Assembly (NCBI RefSeq): GCF_000740055.1
Contig: NZ_BBJM01000021.1
Location: 1-39,851 of the forward strand
DNA from: Secundilactobacillus oryzae JCM 18671
GTDB lineage: Bacteria; Bacillota; Bacilli; Lactobacillales; Lactobacillaceae
DNA length: 39,851 nt
Reading direction: 5' to 3'
The notes under the pieces were generated by a model. The model saw nothing but the letters and a program-made list of their open reading frames with translations. It was not told the DNA's origin and ran no database searches. The position numbers were made by a program, and so were the translations under genes. This document shows, one piece after another, positions 30,160 through 38,301 of this stretch; the first letter of the stretch is position 1, and each line of letters starts with the position of its first letter.

Positions 30160-30786
30160 ATGTTTTATTCAGTTCTAAGAGTAATTGTGCGCCTTTTGCT
30201 ATGGCTAATCAATGGGAATTCCCACTATCTCAACCACGACCGGTTGCCTGAGGGTGCCTACGTGTTAGTGGGACCTCACCGAACTTGGTTCGATCCTATT
30301 TATTATGCCCTAGCCGGGAGCCCAAAACAATTCAGTTTTATGGCAAAAAAGGAATTATTTAAAAATCCTATCATTAGATTCATCTTGAACCATGCTCACG
30401 CTTTTCCGGTTGACCGTGATAACCCTGGTCCTTCTGCAATTAAAACACCAGTCAGAATTTTGAAGCAAGGCGATTTATCGCTGATTATTTTTCCTTCTGG
30501 TACGCGTCATTCTCAAGAGTTAAAAGGTGGTGCTGCGGTGATTGCCAAAATGGCAGGTGTTCCCATCATTCCAACTGTTTACCAAGGACCATTAACGTTT
30601 AAATCCTTGTTCAGTCGGAAACCAGTTACCGTTGCATTTGGTGAACCCATCGTGGTTGACCGCAAGTTGAAATTGGATGAAGAAGGCCAAAAACTCATTG
30701 AAACTCAAATGCAGTCTGCATTTGACGCATTAGACAAAGAGATTAATCCTGATTTTCACTACGTAGACGTCTCCGAAAAAAAATAA
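30160..30786 (+). CDS. plsC: 1-acyl-sn-glycerol-3-phosphate acyltransferase
   Basis: A 208-residue PlsC-family enzyme that acylates lysophosphatidate to phosphatidate at the membrane. A hydrophobic N-terminal segment (SVLRVIVRLLLWLI) is followed by the catalytic HX4D motif in GPHRTWFDP (His40, Asp45). The glycerophosphate-binding motif III is FPSGTR (111-116), where most members have FPEGTR. PIIPTVYQGP is the last conserved block. The start is ATG after GAGGGGGAG. It is divergent from the methyltransferase gene and converges with the ABC exporter. Its product feeds CdsA, which is also in this window. Confidence 0.94.
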   Translation: MFYSVLRVIVRLLLWLINGNSHYLNHDRLPEGAYVLVGPHRTWFDPIYYALAGSPKQFSFMAKKELFKNPIIRFILNHAHAFPVDRDNPGPSAIKTPVRILKQGDLSLIIFPSGTRHSQELKGGAAVIAKMAGVPIIPTVYQGPLTFKSLFSRKPVTVAFGEPIVVDRKLKLDEEGQKLIETQMQSAFDALDKEINPDFHYVDVSEKK

Positions 30787-30828
30787 GTCGCTGATACCAC
30801 TTAATTGTGGTTTCAACGACTTTTTTAT
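30782..30828. terminator. Bidirectional terminator between plsC and the ABC exporter
   Basis: An almost complete 15-base inverted repeat (AGTCG-five bases-ACCAC around TTAATT) with A-rich and T-rich flanks on opposite sides. It serves the two convergent genes and touches both stop codons. Confidence 0.85.
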
Positions 30829-32615
30829 TCCTTCGTGTTGCCTTGTAATTGAATCATATCGTAATAATAACCTTTTTGGCTCATGAGTTCTGCGTTGGTG
30901 CCTCGCTCAACAATTCGCCCACGTTCCAAAACGAGAATCAAATCAGCATTTTGAATCGTTGACAATCGGTGAGCAATCGCAATAGTTGTCCGGCCTTCTC
31001 TGATCTTTTCCAGCCCTTCTTGAATCACTTGTTCCGTTTCCGTATCAATATTAGCGGTGGCTTCATCTAAAATCAAAATTTTAGGATCCGTCACGATAAC
31101 CCGCGCATACGAAATAAGTTGACGTTGACCACTCGAATAGCTAGTACCTCGTTCAAAAACACGGTTGTCATAACCCTTGGGCAGTTGTTCAATAAAACGA
31201 TCTGCCTGAACAAAACGAGCCGCCTGGCGAACTTGGTGATCAGTAATGGACTGATTAAACATTCGAATATTTGATGAAATAGTGCCATAAAACATGAATG
31301 GTTCCTGCAACACCAAGCCCATCTTCTTCCGCAGCTCACTAATTGGGTAAGATCGAATATCTTTACCATCAATTAAAATAGTGCCACTGCCAAATTCATA
31401 AAAGCGCATCAGAACATTGATAATAGAAGTTTTACCGCTCCCCGTTTCTCCAACCAAAGCAATTGTTTGGCCGGGTTCAGCCTTGAACGAAATATCGTGT
31501 AAAATGTCATGCTTCCCATCATAGGAAAATGAGACGTGTTTGAATTCAATCTCACCCAGTGTAATTTCTCGCCCTGGTTGTGCGTCTTGCTGCGGTGCTG
31601 CCGTGGGATCATCCAATAGTTTTAGTACCCGTGACCCAGCCACAATGCCATCTTGAAAATCACTTAAACTGTCCATCATCCCCGTCATGGGGTTAAAGAA
31701 GTTATCGATATAGGTGACAAACGCATAAATAACACCAGCCGCAACATATCCATGAAGTCCACGGACACCAAAAATTGATAAGGCGAGGACAATTCCCAAT
31801 GCGTAAAGTAAATCAATCATCGGGCTTAAAAGTAATGAATTAACCCGAATCATCGCCTTTCGCGTATTGAAGTAACGATGATTGATTTCGCCGAATTCAG
31901 ATTCGACCCGTTTTTCCTGTCGAAATTGTTGAATCACGGTCACACCCGTGATTGATTCCGCTAGCTTTGCATTTAGTTGGCTCAAACGTTCCCGCATCCG
32001 TCGATAAACGACCGAACTATATTTTTGATAATACCAAATGGATAACACCAAAAATGGCATTAGTACAAGTAACCAGAGTGCAATTTTGACATCTAGCAAT
32101 AGCATTGCTGTAAACGATGAAGCGACTCCAAAAATCACTAAAACTAAGCTACTAAAGAGTTGCCAAAACGTTTGAAACGACATGGTGTCGTTCGTTAAAC
32201 GAGATAAAATAGACCCACCTGGTGTTTGGTCAAAGTACCTCATTCCCAATTGGTGTAACTTTTGGAAAATTTTGCGACGAACTGATTCCAACATGTACTC
32301 AGCACCCATCGAATAGAGATAGGTTTGCCAGAATTGCATGAAGGCCTTCACAATCATTGAAAAGAAGTATAAACCAGCAAAAAACCACATCATGCTGACC
32401 GCCGTATCACCATTCCGTAAATGGTCATCCATATAAACGGCAATAATTCGTGGCAGCAAAATATTAATGATACTAACACCCGCTGCCATCAAGATTGAGA
32501 GAAAGAACAGCCACTTGTAGGCCTTAGCAAAGGCCATCAACCTACCGACAATTCGCCGTTGTTCCTTAGCAGGAATACTTTTTGACCAGGCTGATTGATG
32601 TTCTTGATTGTCCAT
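30825..32615 (-). CDS. Heterodimeric ABC exporter subunit, catalytic-site partner (LmrD/YheH-like)
   Basis: A 596-residue half-transporter: an N-terminal six-helix membrane domain (about 35-320) and a C-terminal ATPase domain. Walker A GETGSGKTS is at about 388 and Walker B KILILDEATANID at about 513, with the catalytic Glu. The H-loop is IAIAHRLST. The signature is degenerate, YSSGQ instead of LSGGQ. This pairs with the partner, which has a normal signature but no catalytic Glu, so together they form one active and one inactive ATP site, as in LmrCD/BmrCD. Such exporters handle drugs or lipids; the substrate is unknown here. Its ATG shares one base with the TAA of the partner. Confidence 0.93.
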   Translation of the reverse strand: MDNQEHQSAWSKSIPAKEQRRIVGRLMAFAKAYKWLFFLSILMAAGVSIINILLPRIIAVYMDDHLRNGDTAVSMMWFFAGLYFFSMIVKAFMQFWQTYLYSMGAEYMLESVRRKIFQKLHQLGMRYFDQTPGGSILSRLTNDTMSFQTFWQLFSSLVLVIFGVASSFTAMLLLDVKIALWLLVLMPFLVLSIWYYQKYSSVVYRRMRERLSQLNAKLAESITGVTVIQQFRQEKRVESEFGEINHRYFNTRKAMIRVNSLLLSPMIDLLYALGIVLALSIFGVRGLHGYVAAGVIYAFVTYIDNFFNPMTGMMDSLSDFQDGIVAGSRVLKLLDDPTAAPQQDAQPGREITLGEIEFKHVSFSYDGKHDILHDISFKAEPGQTIALVGETGSGKTSIINVLMRFYEFGSGTILIDGKDIRSYPISELRKKMGLVLQEPFMFYGTISSNIRMFNQSITDHQVRQAARFVQADRFIEQLPKGYDNRVFERGTSYSSGQRQLISYARVIVTDPKILILDEATANIDTETEQVIQEGLEKIREGRTTIAIAHRLSTIQNADLILVLERGRIVERGTNAELMSQKGYYYDMIQLQGNTKE

Positions 32616-34369
32616 TAGGCGTCCTCCCCTTCCGTTTCAGTTTGTAATTCCTGACGTTCAAACATTTCTTCATACCAACCGTGTTGTTGCATCAAGGAAT
32701 CATGGGTTCCACGCTCCACCACTTGACCGTTTGACATCACAATAATTTCATCCGCATCCATGACCGAACTTAACCGATGTGCTGCAATGATGGTTGTTTT
32801 GCCCTGACGCTCCGCGCGAAGATGCATCAGGATCTCACTTTCAGTTTCTGCATCAACGGCAGAAAGAGCATCATCAAGTATTAAGAGCTCCGGATCAATA
32901 ATCAGTGCCCTAGCAATGGCTAATCGTTGACGTTGACCACCAGAAAGCGAAATACCTTCTTCTCCAACTTGGATTTCCAAGCCATTTGGAAATTTATCTA
33001 CCTGGCCCTTCAAACCACTATTAAAAATGGCCGTTTCGACTTGGTCGTCCGTCGCATCAGGTAACGCGTACCTAATATTATTTCTAAGTGTATCCGAGAA
33101 CATGAAACTATTTTGAGGGACATATCCGATAGCTGGTAGATACGCATCAAGTTGATAGTCCTTAATATTGTGACCACCATAGACAATTTGTCCTTCATAC
33201 TGATCAAATTGCCGTAAGATGAGCTCCATAATCGTTGATTTACTGGCACCAACTTTACCGACAATTCCTAGCGTTTTACCTGCCGGCACATCAAATTGGA
33301 CGTTTTGAAGGATCACATGGTCACGATCATCCGGGTAACTGAAGTGCTTAATATCAAAATGGAGATCACCACTTGGTCGGTCACTAATGCCATCTTGAGC
33401 ATCTAAAATGGCGCTCTTTTCACCTAAGAGTGACATAACTCGGTCGTAACTCGCATTTCCTCGTTCCAGTGTGTTAAACAGCATCCCGACCGCAAAGATG
33501 GGCCAAATCATTCGAGCTAAGTAAGCGATGAATGAAACTAAGTTACCAATGGTAATGGTTCCATTTGCCACTAAACTTCCCCCATAAACAATCGTAATCA
33601 CATAAGAAATTGAAATGATCAAAGTCGTGACGGGGTCAAACAGCGCATCCAATCGGTTAACTCGTCGATTAATCTTAATCGTCCGATCCACCTGATTTTC
33701 AAAGTCATCGATATCTTCCTGTTCTTGTCCCAGACTCTTAATTACTTTGATTCCACTGATACTTTCCTGAGCCTTGTTGTTCAAGCGCGAAAAAGCCGCT
33801 TGAGAATCACCAAATGCAATATGAATTTTCATTCCCAGGTATCGCGCCATGACGGCTAACAGTGGAAACGGAATAATAGCAATCAAAGTTAAACGCCAAT
33901 CCACAAACATCATCATCGCAATCAGCGTAGTTCCACCAGTAATAATGGAATCAGCAAACTGCAAAATACCCCCACCAGCCACACGCTGGATGGCAGAAAG
34001 ATCGTTGGTCACATGCGCCATTAAATCTCCTGTTCGGTGTCGATTATAGAATGGTCGGTCCATCGACATAAAATGGTTGAAAAGCCGTGTTCTTAATACC
34101 CTTTCAAGTTTTGCTGCACCACCCCAAATGGCCGTCCGCCAGACATAGCGAGCCGAATACTGCAATAATGCTGCTAGCGCCAATAAGCCCAACAATGTAA
34201 CCAATCGGCTCACTGTTAGCTCGCGCTTGTCGATATAGTCGATGAGGTTACCCATGAATCGAGCTGGGATAATGCCAATAATTGCCGTTATTAAAAGACC
34301 GAATAATCCACGGTAATAGGTTTTTCGTTCGCTCTTAAAATACCATCCGAGCTTTCTGAAAATTCCCAA
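32615..34369 (-). CDS. Heterodimeric ABC exporter subunit, degenerate-site partner (LmrC/YheI-like)
   Basis: A 584-residue half-transporter with six predicted membrane helices followed by an ATPase domain. The signature LSGGQRQR is intact (about 474). Walker B reads LLILDDALSAVD, with Asp in place of the catalytic Glu, the hallmark of the degenerate subunit. Walker A reads GKVGASKST (about 368), where the usual GxGKS glycine before Lys is Ser. The H-loop AAHRLSSV is present. The start is a TTG with only a weak GGGAAGTGA upstream; homologues begin at about this point. It is the first gene of a two-gene operon, coupled to the partner by a TAATG overlap. Confidence 0.92.
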   Translation of the reverse strand: MGIFRKLGWYFKSERKTYYRGLFGLLITAIIGIIPARFMGNLIDYIDKRELTVSRLVTLLGLLALAALLQYSARYVWRTAIWGGAAKLERVLRTRLFNHFMSMDRPFYNRHRTGDLMAHVTNDLSAIQRVAGGGILQFADSIITGGTTLIAMMMFVDWRLTLIAIIPFPLLAVMARYLGMKIHIAFGDSQAAFSRLNNKAQESISGIKVIKSLGQEQEDIDDFENQVDRTIKINRRVNRLDALFDPVTTLIISISYVITIVYGGSLVANGTITIGNLVSFIAYLARMIWPIFAVGMLFNTLERGNASYDRVMSLLGEKSAILDAQDGISDRPSGDLHFDIKHFSYPDDRDHVILQNVQFDVPAGKTLGIVGKVGASKSTIMELILRQFDQYEGQIVYGGHNIKDYQLDAYLPAIGYVPQNSFMFSDTLRNNIRYALPDATDDQVETAIFNSGLKGQVDKFPNGLEIQVGEEGISLSGGQRQRLAIARALIIDPELLILDDALSAVDAETESEILMHLRAERQGKTTIIAAHRLSSVMDADEIIVMSNGQVVERGTHDSLMQQHGWYEEMFERQELQTETEGEDA

Positions 34370-34391
34370 AGTCGTTCACTTCCCATTCAAT

Positions 34392-34413
34392 AATTAGATT
34401 TTAATTAGATTTT
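34392..34413. repeat. Perfect tandem 11-bp direct repeat upstream of the ABC exporter
   Basis: Two exact copies of AATTAGATTTT lie head to tail at 34392-34402 and 34403-34413, about 25 bases upstream of the exporter start, in the region where its promoter should be. Confidence 0.7.
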
Positions 34414-34439
34414 CCCTAATGGTACCATAATTAGAGGCA

Positions 34440-34482
34440 AAAAAATAACCTTATAGTCGAGGAAGCACCTCAACTATAAGGT
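34440..34482 (-). terminator. Terminator of yneF
   Basis: On the minus strand ACCTTATAGT pairs perfectly with ACTATAAGGT, with an inner AGG/CCT extension, followed by TATTTTTTT. It lies 14 bases after the yneF stop. Confidence 0.9.
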
Positions 34483-34495
34483 CTTGATCAAAATC

Positions 34496-34720
34496 CTATT
34501 GTTTCTTTGCTTGTTGACGCATTGCGTTCATCATTTGATGAAGTTTCTTTGCAGATGGCTTTTGGCCCATTTGCATCATCATCGCTCTGATTTGATCTTC
34601 GCTAATTGGCGGATTATCTTTTAGATAATTTTCCATGTACTTGCGAGCTCCAAAGAAGCCAGCAACTGCACCCAGCAATAATGCGATTACGACGATTAAA
34701 ATCCAGATTCCAGTCGACAA
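34496..34720 (-). CDS. yneF: UPF0154 membrane protein YneF
   Basis: A 74-residue protein with one N-terminal membrane helix ([19 protein letters not shown]) and a cytosolic tail containing [32 protein letters not shown], the typical YneF pattern. The function is unknown. I start at the TTG at 34718-34720 because GGGGGA lies six bases upstream and homologues begin right before the helix. An ATG eight codons earlier (34744) lies upstream of that binding site. Confidence 0.9.
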   Translation of the reverse strand: MSTGIWILIVVIALLLGAVAGFFGARKYMENYLKDNPPISEDQIRAMMMQMGQKPSAKKLHQMMNAMRQQAKKQ

Positions 34721-34805
34721 AGTGAATCCCCCTTTAACAACCATTTACTAAACTAGTTTACACAAGTATTTCCCAAATTAAAAGGGTTAACCTCACTTAT
34801 TTCAA

Positions 34806-35054
34806 TTAATCGTCCCTTAAACCCTTATCACGCTGTAACTTTTTGACCTTTTCCGGCGTGACTTCTTTACCAGCTTTATCGAACACTTGAATCATCTCGA
34901 CTTGGCTTTTAAAACTTTCACGGAACTTCTTTAAATATTTTTGACGTAAATCTTTTCGTTCGATCAGCTCTAATTCTGAAAGCCCTTCTTCCTTAGCTTT
35001 CTTGGCTAATTCGTTGATACGCTTGATTAGTGCTTGCATTTCACTATCGGCCAT
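34806..35054 (-). CDS. ynzC: DUF896 family protein YnzC
   Basis: An 82-residue basic, helical protein starting MADSEMQALIKRINELAKKAKEEGLSE, with the family core RKDLRQKYLKKFRESFKSQVEMIQVFD. The function is not known; in Bacillus its gene lies in the lexA/SOS neighbourhood, as it does here. The start is the ATG at 35052-35054, placed by AAGGAG eight bases upstream; a GTG three codons earlier overlaps the binding site. It is divergent from lexA. Confidence 0.93.
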   Translation of the reverse strand: MADSEMQALIKRINELAKKAKEEGLSELELIERKDLRQKYLKKFRESFKSQVEMIQVFDKAGKEVTPEKVKKLQRDKGLRDD

Positions 35055-35120
35055 TACTTTCACTCCTTTTTACCATTGAACATATTAACAAGATTTTGAC
35101 CAAAGTGCAATCAAAGAAAC

Positions 35121-35134
35121 CGAACATTTGTTTG
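35121..35134. promoter_or_regulatory. SOS box (LexA operator)
   Basis: CGAAC, four bases, GTTTG matches the Gram-positive LexA consensus CGAACnnnnGTTYG. It overlaps the first bases of the lexA -35, so LexA represses its own gene, and it may also affect the divergent ynzC. Confidence 0.92.
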
Positions 35135-35160
35135 AAAGGGGCTATTATGTATGGTATCAT
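35132..35160 (+). promoter_or_regulatory. Promoter of lexA
   Basis: The -35 is TTGAAA (35132-35137), the spacer is 17 bases, and the -10 is TATCAT (35155-35160) preceded by TGG. It is overlapped by the SOS box. Confidence 0.8.
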
Positions 35161-35194
35161 TACTTTAAAATCTTATGTTTGAGGTGAACGAGCC

Positions 35195-35824
35195 ATGAGT
35201 AAAGGTTCAGAAAATAAACAAATGGAGGTCCTCAGCTTCATCCACGAGCGAGTCAACGCAAAGGGTTATCCCCCAACAGTTCGTGAGATTGGTGAAGCTG
35301 TTGGACTCAAATCAACATCAACAGTTCATGGCCACATTAGTCGTTTAGCTAAAAAAGGCTTACTTTCAAAAGATCCAACCAAGCCCCGAGCTCTTGAAAT
35401 CACCCCACTTGGGATCGAAGCCTTGGGCATTCAGGTCGACGCTGACAAGATTCCTGTCCTAGGAACCGTTACTGCCGGTGCACCAATCTTAGCCGTCCAA
35501 GAGGCTACTGATTACTTCCCTGTTCCAGATCATTTTCGTGGAGAAGCCTCTGATTTATTCATGCTAACCATTCGTGGTGAAAGTATGATAAAAGCCGGAA
35601 TTTTGAATGGTGATCAAGTCATCGTCCGCAAACAGCAAGTTGCAGATAACGGAGATATTGTGATTGCCTTAACTGAGGAAAATGAAGCCACATGTAAACG
35701 TTTCTTCAAAGAAGCTGATCATTATCGCTTACAACCTGAAAACGATACAATGGCACCCATTATTTTAGATCAGGTTTCTATTTTAGGTAAGGTCGTTGGC
35801 CTTTTCCGAGATAACATTTATTAA
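35195..35824 (+). CDS. lexA: SOS response transcriptional repressor LexA
   Basis: A 209-residue repressor-protease. The N-terminal winged-helix DNA-binding domain spans about residues 1-70 ([23 protein letters not shown]). The autocleavage site is Ala94-Gly95 in TVTAGAP, the catalytic Ser130 is in GESMIKAG, and the catalytic Lys168 is in EATCKRF. All residues needed for RecA-stimulated self-cleavage are present. The start is ATG after GAGGTGAAC. It is autoregulated through the SOS box directly upstream and ends at a strong bidirectional terminator. Confidence 0.98.
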   Translation: MSKGSENKQMEVLSFIHERVNAKGYPPTVREIGEAVGLKSTSTVHGHISRLAKKGLLSKDPTKPRALEITPLGIEALGIQVDADKIPVLGTVTAGAPILAVQEATDYFPVPDHFRGEASDLFMLTIRGESMIKAGILNGDQVIVRKQQVADNGDIVIALTEENEATCKRFFKEADHYRLQPENDTMAPIILDQVSILGKVVGLFRDNIY

Positions 35825-35829
35825 ACAGT

Positions 35830-35861
35830 AAAGAGCCACTACTCTCGGGTAGTGGCTCTTT
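35830..35861. terminator. Bidirectional terminator between lexA and the DUF2187-like pair
   Basis: A perfect 13-base inverted repeat of AAAGAGCCACTAC around TCTCGG. It serves lexA on the plus strand and the two small genes on the minus strand. Confidence 0.92.
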
Positions 35862-36084
35862 AGTTACTTATTTTATCAGCAGCAATCACTGTTTTTTCGG
35901 TCAGCTTAATCACCTCCCAGCGATCATCAGGATGATGCTCCATAATTTTGACTAAAATCGATCTAGTATAGACTTTCTCAACAATACCTTTAAATGCATT
36001 TTTGATGTTTCCACAAGGCTGGCAATTCACAACATCATCAAGTTTGAAATTAATTTTGGGAAGTTCCTTCTGTTTAAAATCCAT
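35860..36084 (-). CDS. Small DUF2187-like protein, second of a pair
   Basis: A 74-residue protein. The core FKGIVEKVYTRSILVKIM and LTEKTVIAADKI resembles the DUF2187/YkvS pattern (GxVEKV, a hydrophobic strand, then a TVV or TVI strand), a small beta-barrel-like fold of unknown function. It has two cysteines (CQPC) in the N-terminal part, absent from its neighbour. It is similar to the gene just upstream, so the two look like a tandem duplication. The start is ATG after AAGGTGG. It overlaps the upstream gene by 11 bases. Confidence 0.75.
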   Translation of the reverse strand: MDFKQKELPKINFKLDDVVNCQPCGNIKNAFKGIVEKVYTRSILVKIMEHHPDDRWEVIKLTEKTVIAADKISN

Positions 36085-36295
36085 AGTTTACCACCTTCAT
36101 TAGTTTAAGTTTTGTTGGGCAAGCCGAAATTATGAAGTTTTGCGCAGCAACCGTTCGGCGATCTTTGAAATGGTAATTTAACACCTCTATCACAACTAAT
36201 CGATTAAGAACATGAATAACTTTGCCCACAATTGGACCTTGCCATTCATCTACCGATTCATATTTAACGAGCTGACCTTCCGCAAACTTTTTCAT
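36074..36295 (-). CDS. Small DUF2187-like protein, first of a pair
   Basis: A 73-residue basic protein starting MKKFAEGQLVKYESVDEWQGPIVGKV. It shares with the next gene the order G-x-V-x-KV, R-x-LV-x-I, DRxxV and a final hydrophobic strand, so I read them as diverged paralogues. The start is the ATG at 36293-36295, with GAGGG seven bases before it; a reading from 36340 adds 15 residues lying over that site. Function unknown. The two genes are translationally coupled. Confidence 0.75.
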   Translation of the reverse strand: MKKFAEGQLVKYESVDEWQGPIVGKVIHVLNRLVVIEVLNYHFKDRRTVAAQNFIISACPTKLKLMKVVNYGF

Positions 36296-36406
36296 GGCGT
36301 TTCCCTCACTTCTTTGACTTAAGAACAATTTAACAAACAAATCTGAAGTTATTACGTCATTAATGTGAAGAATGTTAGATTAATTTAGCGCTTTAAAAGC
36401 CGGTAA

Positions 36407-36415
36407 TGGTATACT
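36407..36415 (+). promoter_or_regulatory. Extended -10 promoter of the interrupted membrane protein gene
   Basis: TGG directly precedes TATACT (36410-36415), about 40 bases upstream of the ATG at 36453. No good -35 is seen. Confidence 0.5.
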
Positions 36416-36452
36416 ATATAGTAAATTGAATCAAGTTTTGGGGGACTTCATC

Positions 36453-37067
36453 ATGATGTTATTTATTGCAATCATTGGATTCATGCTCGTATTTTTGAGT
36501 TTCTTTTCACTTTTAACTGCTCGTGGACAAGGAGCCCGATAGTTTTGGCAAGCTGTATTCTTAATCTTAAGCTTAGCATTAACCGCATTTGCCATTTGGA
36601 AATTACCTTACTGGAACCATGACAACAATGCTTCGCAACAAACTTCGGCTCAAACTGCAAAGTCGAGTTCTGAATCAATCAGTGGTACCAATTCACCGGT
36701 CTTCTCCGCTGATGAGAGCCAGACCAACCTTCAAACTCAGAATCTGAAGGAAAAGAATGTTTTAGAGCAACTTCAACAAAGTTACAAAGCTTTCGGGAGC
36801 GTTTCGTTTAATGGCACAACCAGAACGTATGTTATTTCATCCAAAAACAGTAACTTCAATAAGGCGGTTGCCTATTTAGATAAAAATCCGAAAAAAACGG
36901 ATGAGGTCAAGTGGCCAACTGAAATTAGTAATATGACTAAAACTGGAAAATCAGTTAATAAAGTATTGGGCAACGGCTACACCATTTCACTAAGAAAATC
37001 TGATCAAAAAACCATTTTACTTAACGTTAAAAATGGGAAATTGATTTATGATCGCTATGCAAATTAA
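36453..37067 (+). pseudogene. Two-helix membrane protein gene interrupted by an in-frame TAG
   Basis: Reading from ATG 36453 (ribosome binding site GGGGGA seven bases upstream) gives 29 codons, then TAG at 36540-36542, then 174 more open codons in the same frame to TAA at 37065-37067. Ignoring the TAG, the product is 204 residues: a first membrane helix (MMLFIAIIGFMLVFLSFFSLL), a short basic loop where the stop falls, a second helix (VFLILSLALTAFAIW), a Ser/Gln/Asn-rich linker and a soluble domain with strands such as TRTYVISSK and GNGYTISLRK. It has a promoter and terminator. There is no in-frame ATG, GTG or TTG soon after the stop, so re-initiation is unlikely. The family is not recognised. 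It could be a recent nonsense mutation, a sequencing error or a read-through gene. Confidence 0.8.
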
Positions 37068-37068
37068 A

Positions 37069-37098
37069 AAGGAATCGGAGAATTTTCTCCGATTCCTT
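37069..37098. terminator. Bidirectional terminator between the interrupted gene and mvaS
   Basis: AAGGAATCGGAGAA and its exact reverse complement around two bases, flanked by A and T runs. It touches both convergent stop codons. Confidence 0.9.
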
Positions 37099-38260
37099 AT
37101 TTTTTGCGATAAATTCGTTTTTTATCTTTGATACCGGCAAAAACAAATACACCATCATCCTTGTTAATATCTGTTTCAAAATCTCCGTTATCAGCTGGTA
37201 AGCTTTGGTTGAATATTGTTTCATATTCCGAAATCGTCAATCTAGTTCTATTGTCGAGCCAATGCGCCATTTGTTCTGGATTAAGTTGCCGTTTATACGC
37301 TTCTTGAAGTATACCACTATAGAATTCACCTTCAGCGCCAGATCCGTATGAAAACAAACCAATCCGGCTACCAGCATCAAGCTTAGTCTCACTTAATAGT
37401 GATAATAGGCTTAAGTAAAGCGACCCGGTATATAAATTACCAATTTGTTTGTTATAGACACGACTATTTTCAAACTCAGTCATCAATTGCTTCTGTTTAT
37501 TCTCGTCAACTTGATTTAGAACTGTACGTAGTCCTTTTAACCCCATTTTAGTAAATGGTAAATGGAACGTCATCGCATCAAAATCGCTGAGTTCCCGGTC
37601 CGTCTGTTTCTTATAACTCTCAAACGCAGTCTGAAAGAAATCTAGATAGACGTTGGTTGAGTACTTACCATCTACCAAAGCCTCTCGACGGTTAATTGGA
37701 CGCCAAAAATCCATAATATCTTCCGAAATATGGCTAGTTTCAGCCTCTAAGACCAAGATACTAGGTTCTGCAGAAATAATCATCGCTACCGCGCCACCGC
37801 CCTGTGTCACCTCTCCTGCCGTTTTAAGGCCATATCTAGCAATATCAGAACCGATTACGAGCACTTTGCGATCAGGATGCACTGTGACGTAATCTCGTGC
37901 CAATAACACTCCTGCCGTTGCCCCGTAACAAGCCTGTTTCAATTCTACTGTTCGTACATTCTTTCGAAGTCCAAGTAATTGCTGTAGGTAGATTGCCGCC
38001 GATTTCGAGTTATCAACGCCTGTTTCCGTACCAAAAAGAATCATATCAATCGTGTCTCGATCTGATTCGGAAAAGATACTTGTTGCAGCATTGGCGGCCA
38101 TCGACACAACATCCTGACTGAGGGGTACGACGGTTTGACGTTCCTGACCAATCCCAATTAAAAATTTATTTGGGTCGACACCCCTTTCCTTGGCCAAATC
38201 AATTAGATCAATATATGTATTAGGTGCATAAAATCCAATTTTATCGATTCCGACTTTCAT
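37097..38260 (-). CDS. mvaS: Hydroxymethylglutaryl-CoA synthase
   Basis: A 387-residue thiolase-fold enzyme that condenses acetyl-CoA and acetoacetyl-CoA to HMG-CoA, the first committed step of the mevalonate pathway to isoprenoids. The catalytic triad is in place at the bacterial numbering: Glu79 (FGTETGVD), Cys111 (LKQACYGATAG) and His233 (TFHLPFTKMG). Length and the N-terminus MKVGIDKIGFYAPN are typical. The start is ATG after AAAGAGGAG. It stands alone, with a promoter and a leader of about 93 bases that contains a hairpin. It supplies the pathway whose product UppS uses. Confidence 0.98.
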   Translation of the reverse strand: MKVGIDKIGFYAPNTYIDLIDLAKERGVDPNKFLIGIGQERQTVVPLSQDVVSMAANAATSIFSESDRDTIDMILFGTETGVDNSKSAAIYLQQLLGLRKNVRTVELKQACYGATAGVLLARDYVTVHPDRKVLVIGSDIARYGLKTAGEVTQGGGAVAMIISAEPSILVLEAETSHISEDIMDFWRPINRREALVDGKYSTNVYLDFFQTAFESYKKQTDRELSDFDAMTFHLPFTKMGLKGLRTVLNQVDENKQKQLMTEFENSRVYNKQIGNLYTGSLYLSLLSLLSETKLDAGSRIGLFSYGSGAEGEFYSGILQEAYKRQLNPEQMAHWLDNRTRLTISEYETIFNQSLPADNGDFETDINKDDGVFVFAGIKDKKRIYRKK

Positions 38261-38301
38261 TTGTATCGCTCCTCTTTTTGGTTACAAAACTTTCTCTCAA
38301 A

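Noticed and set aside
35084-35097. GAACATATTAAC near ynzC as a second SOS box
   Set aside because: The right arm does not match GTTYG, so it fails the LexA consensus, unlike the box at 35121-35134.
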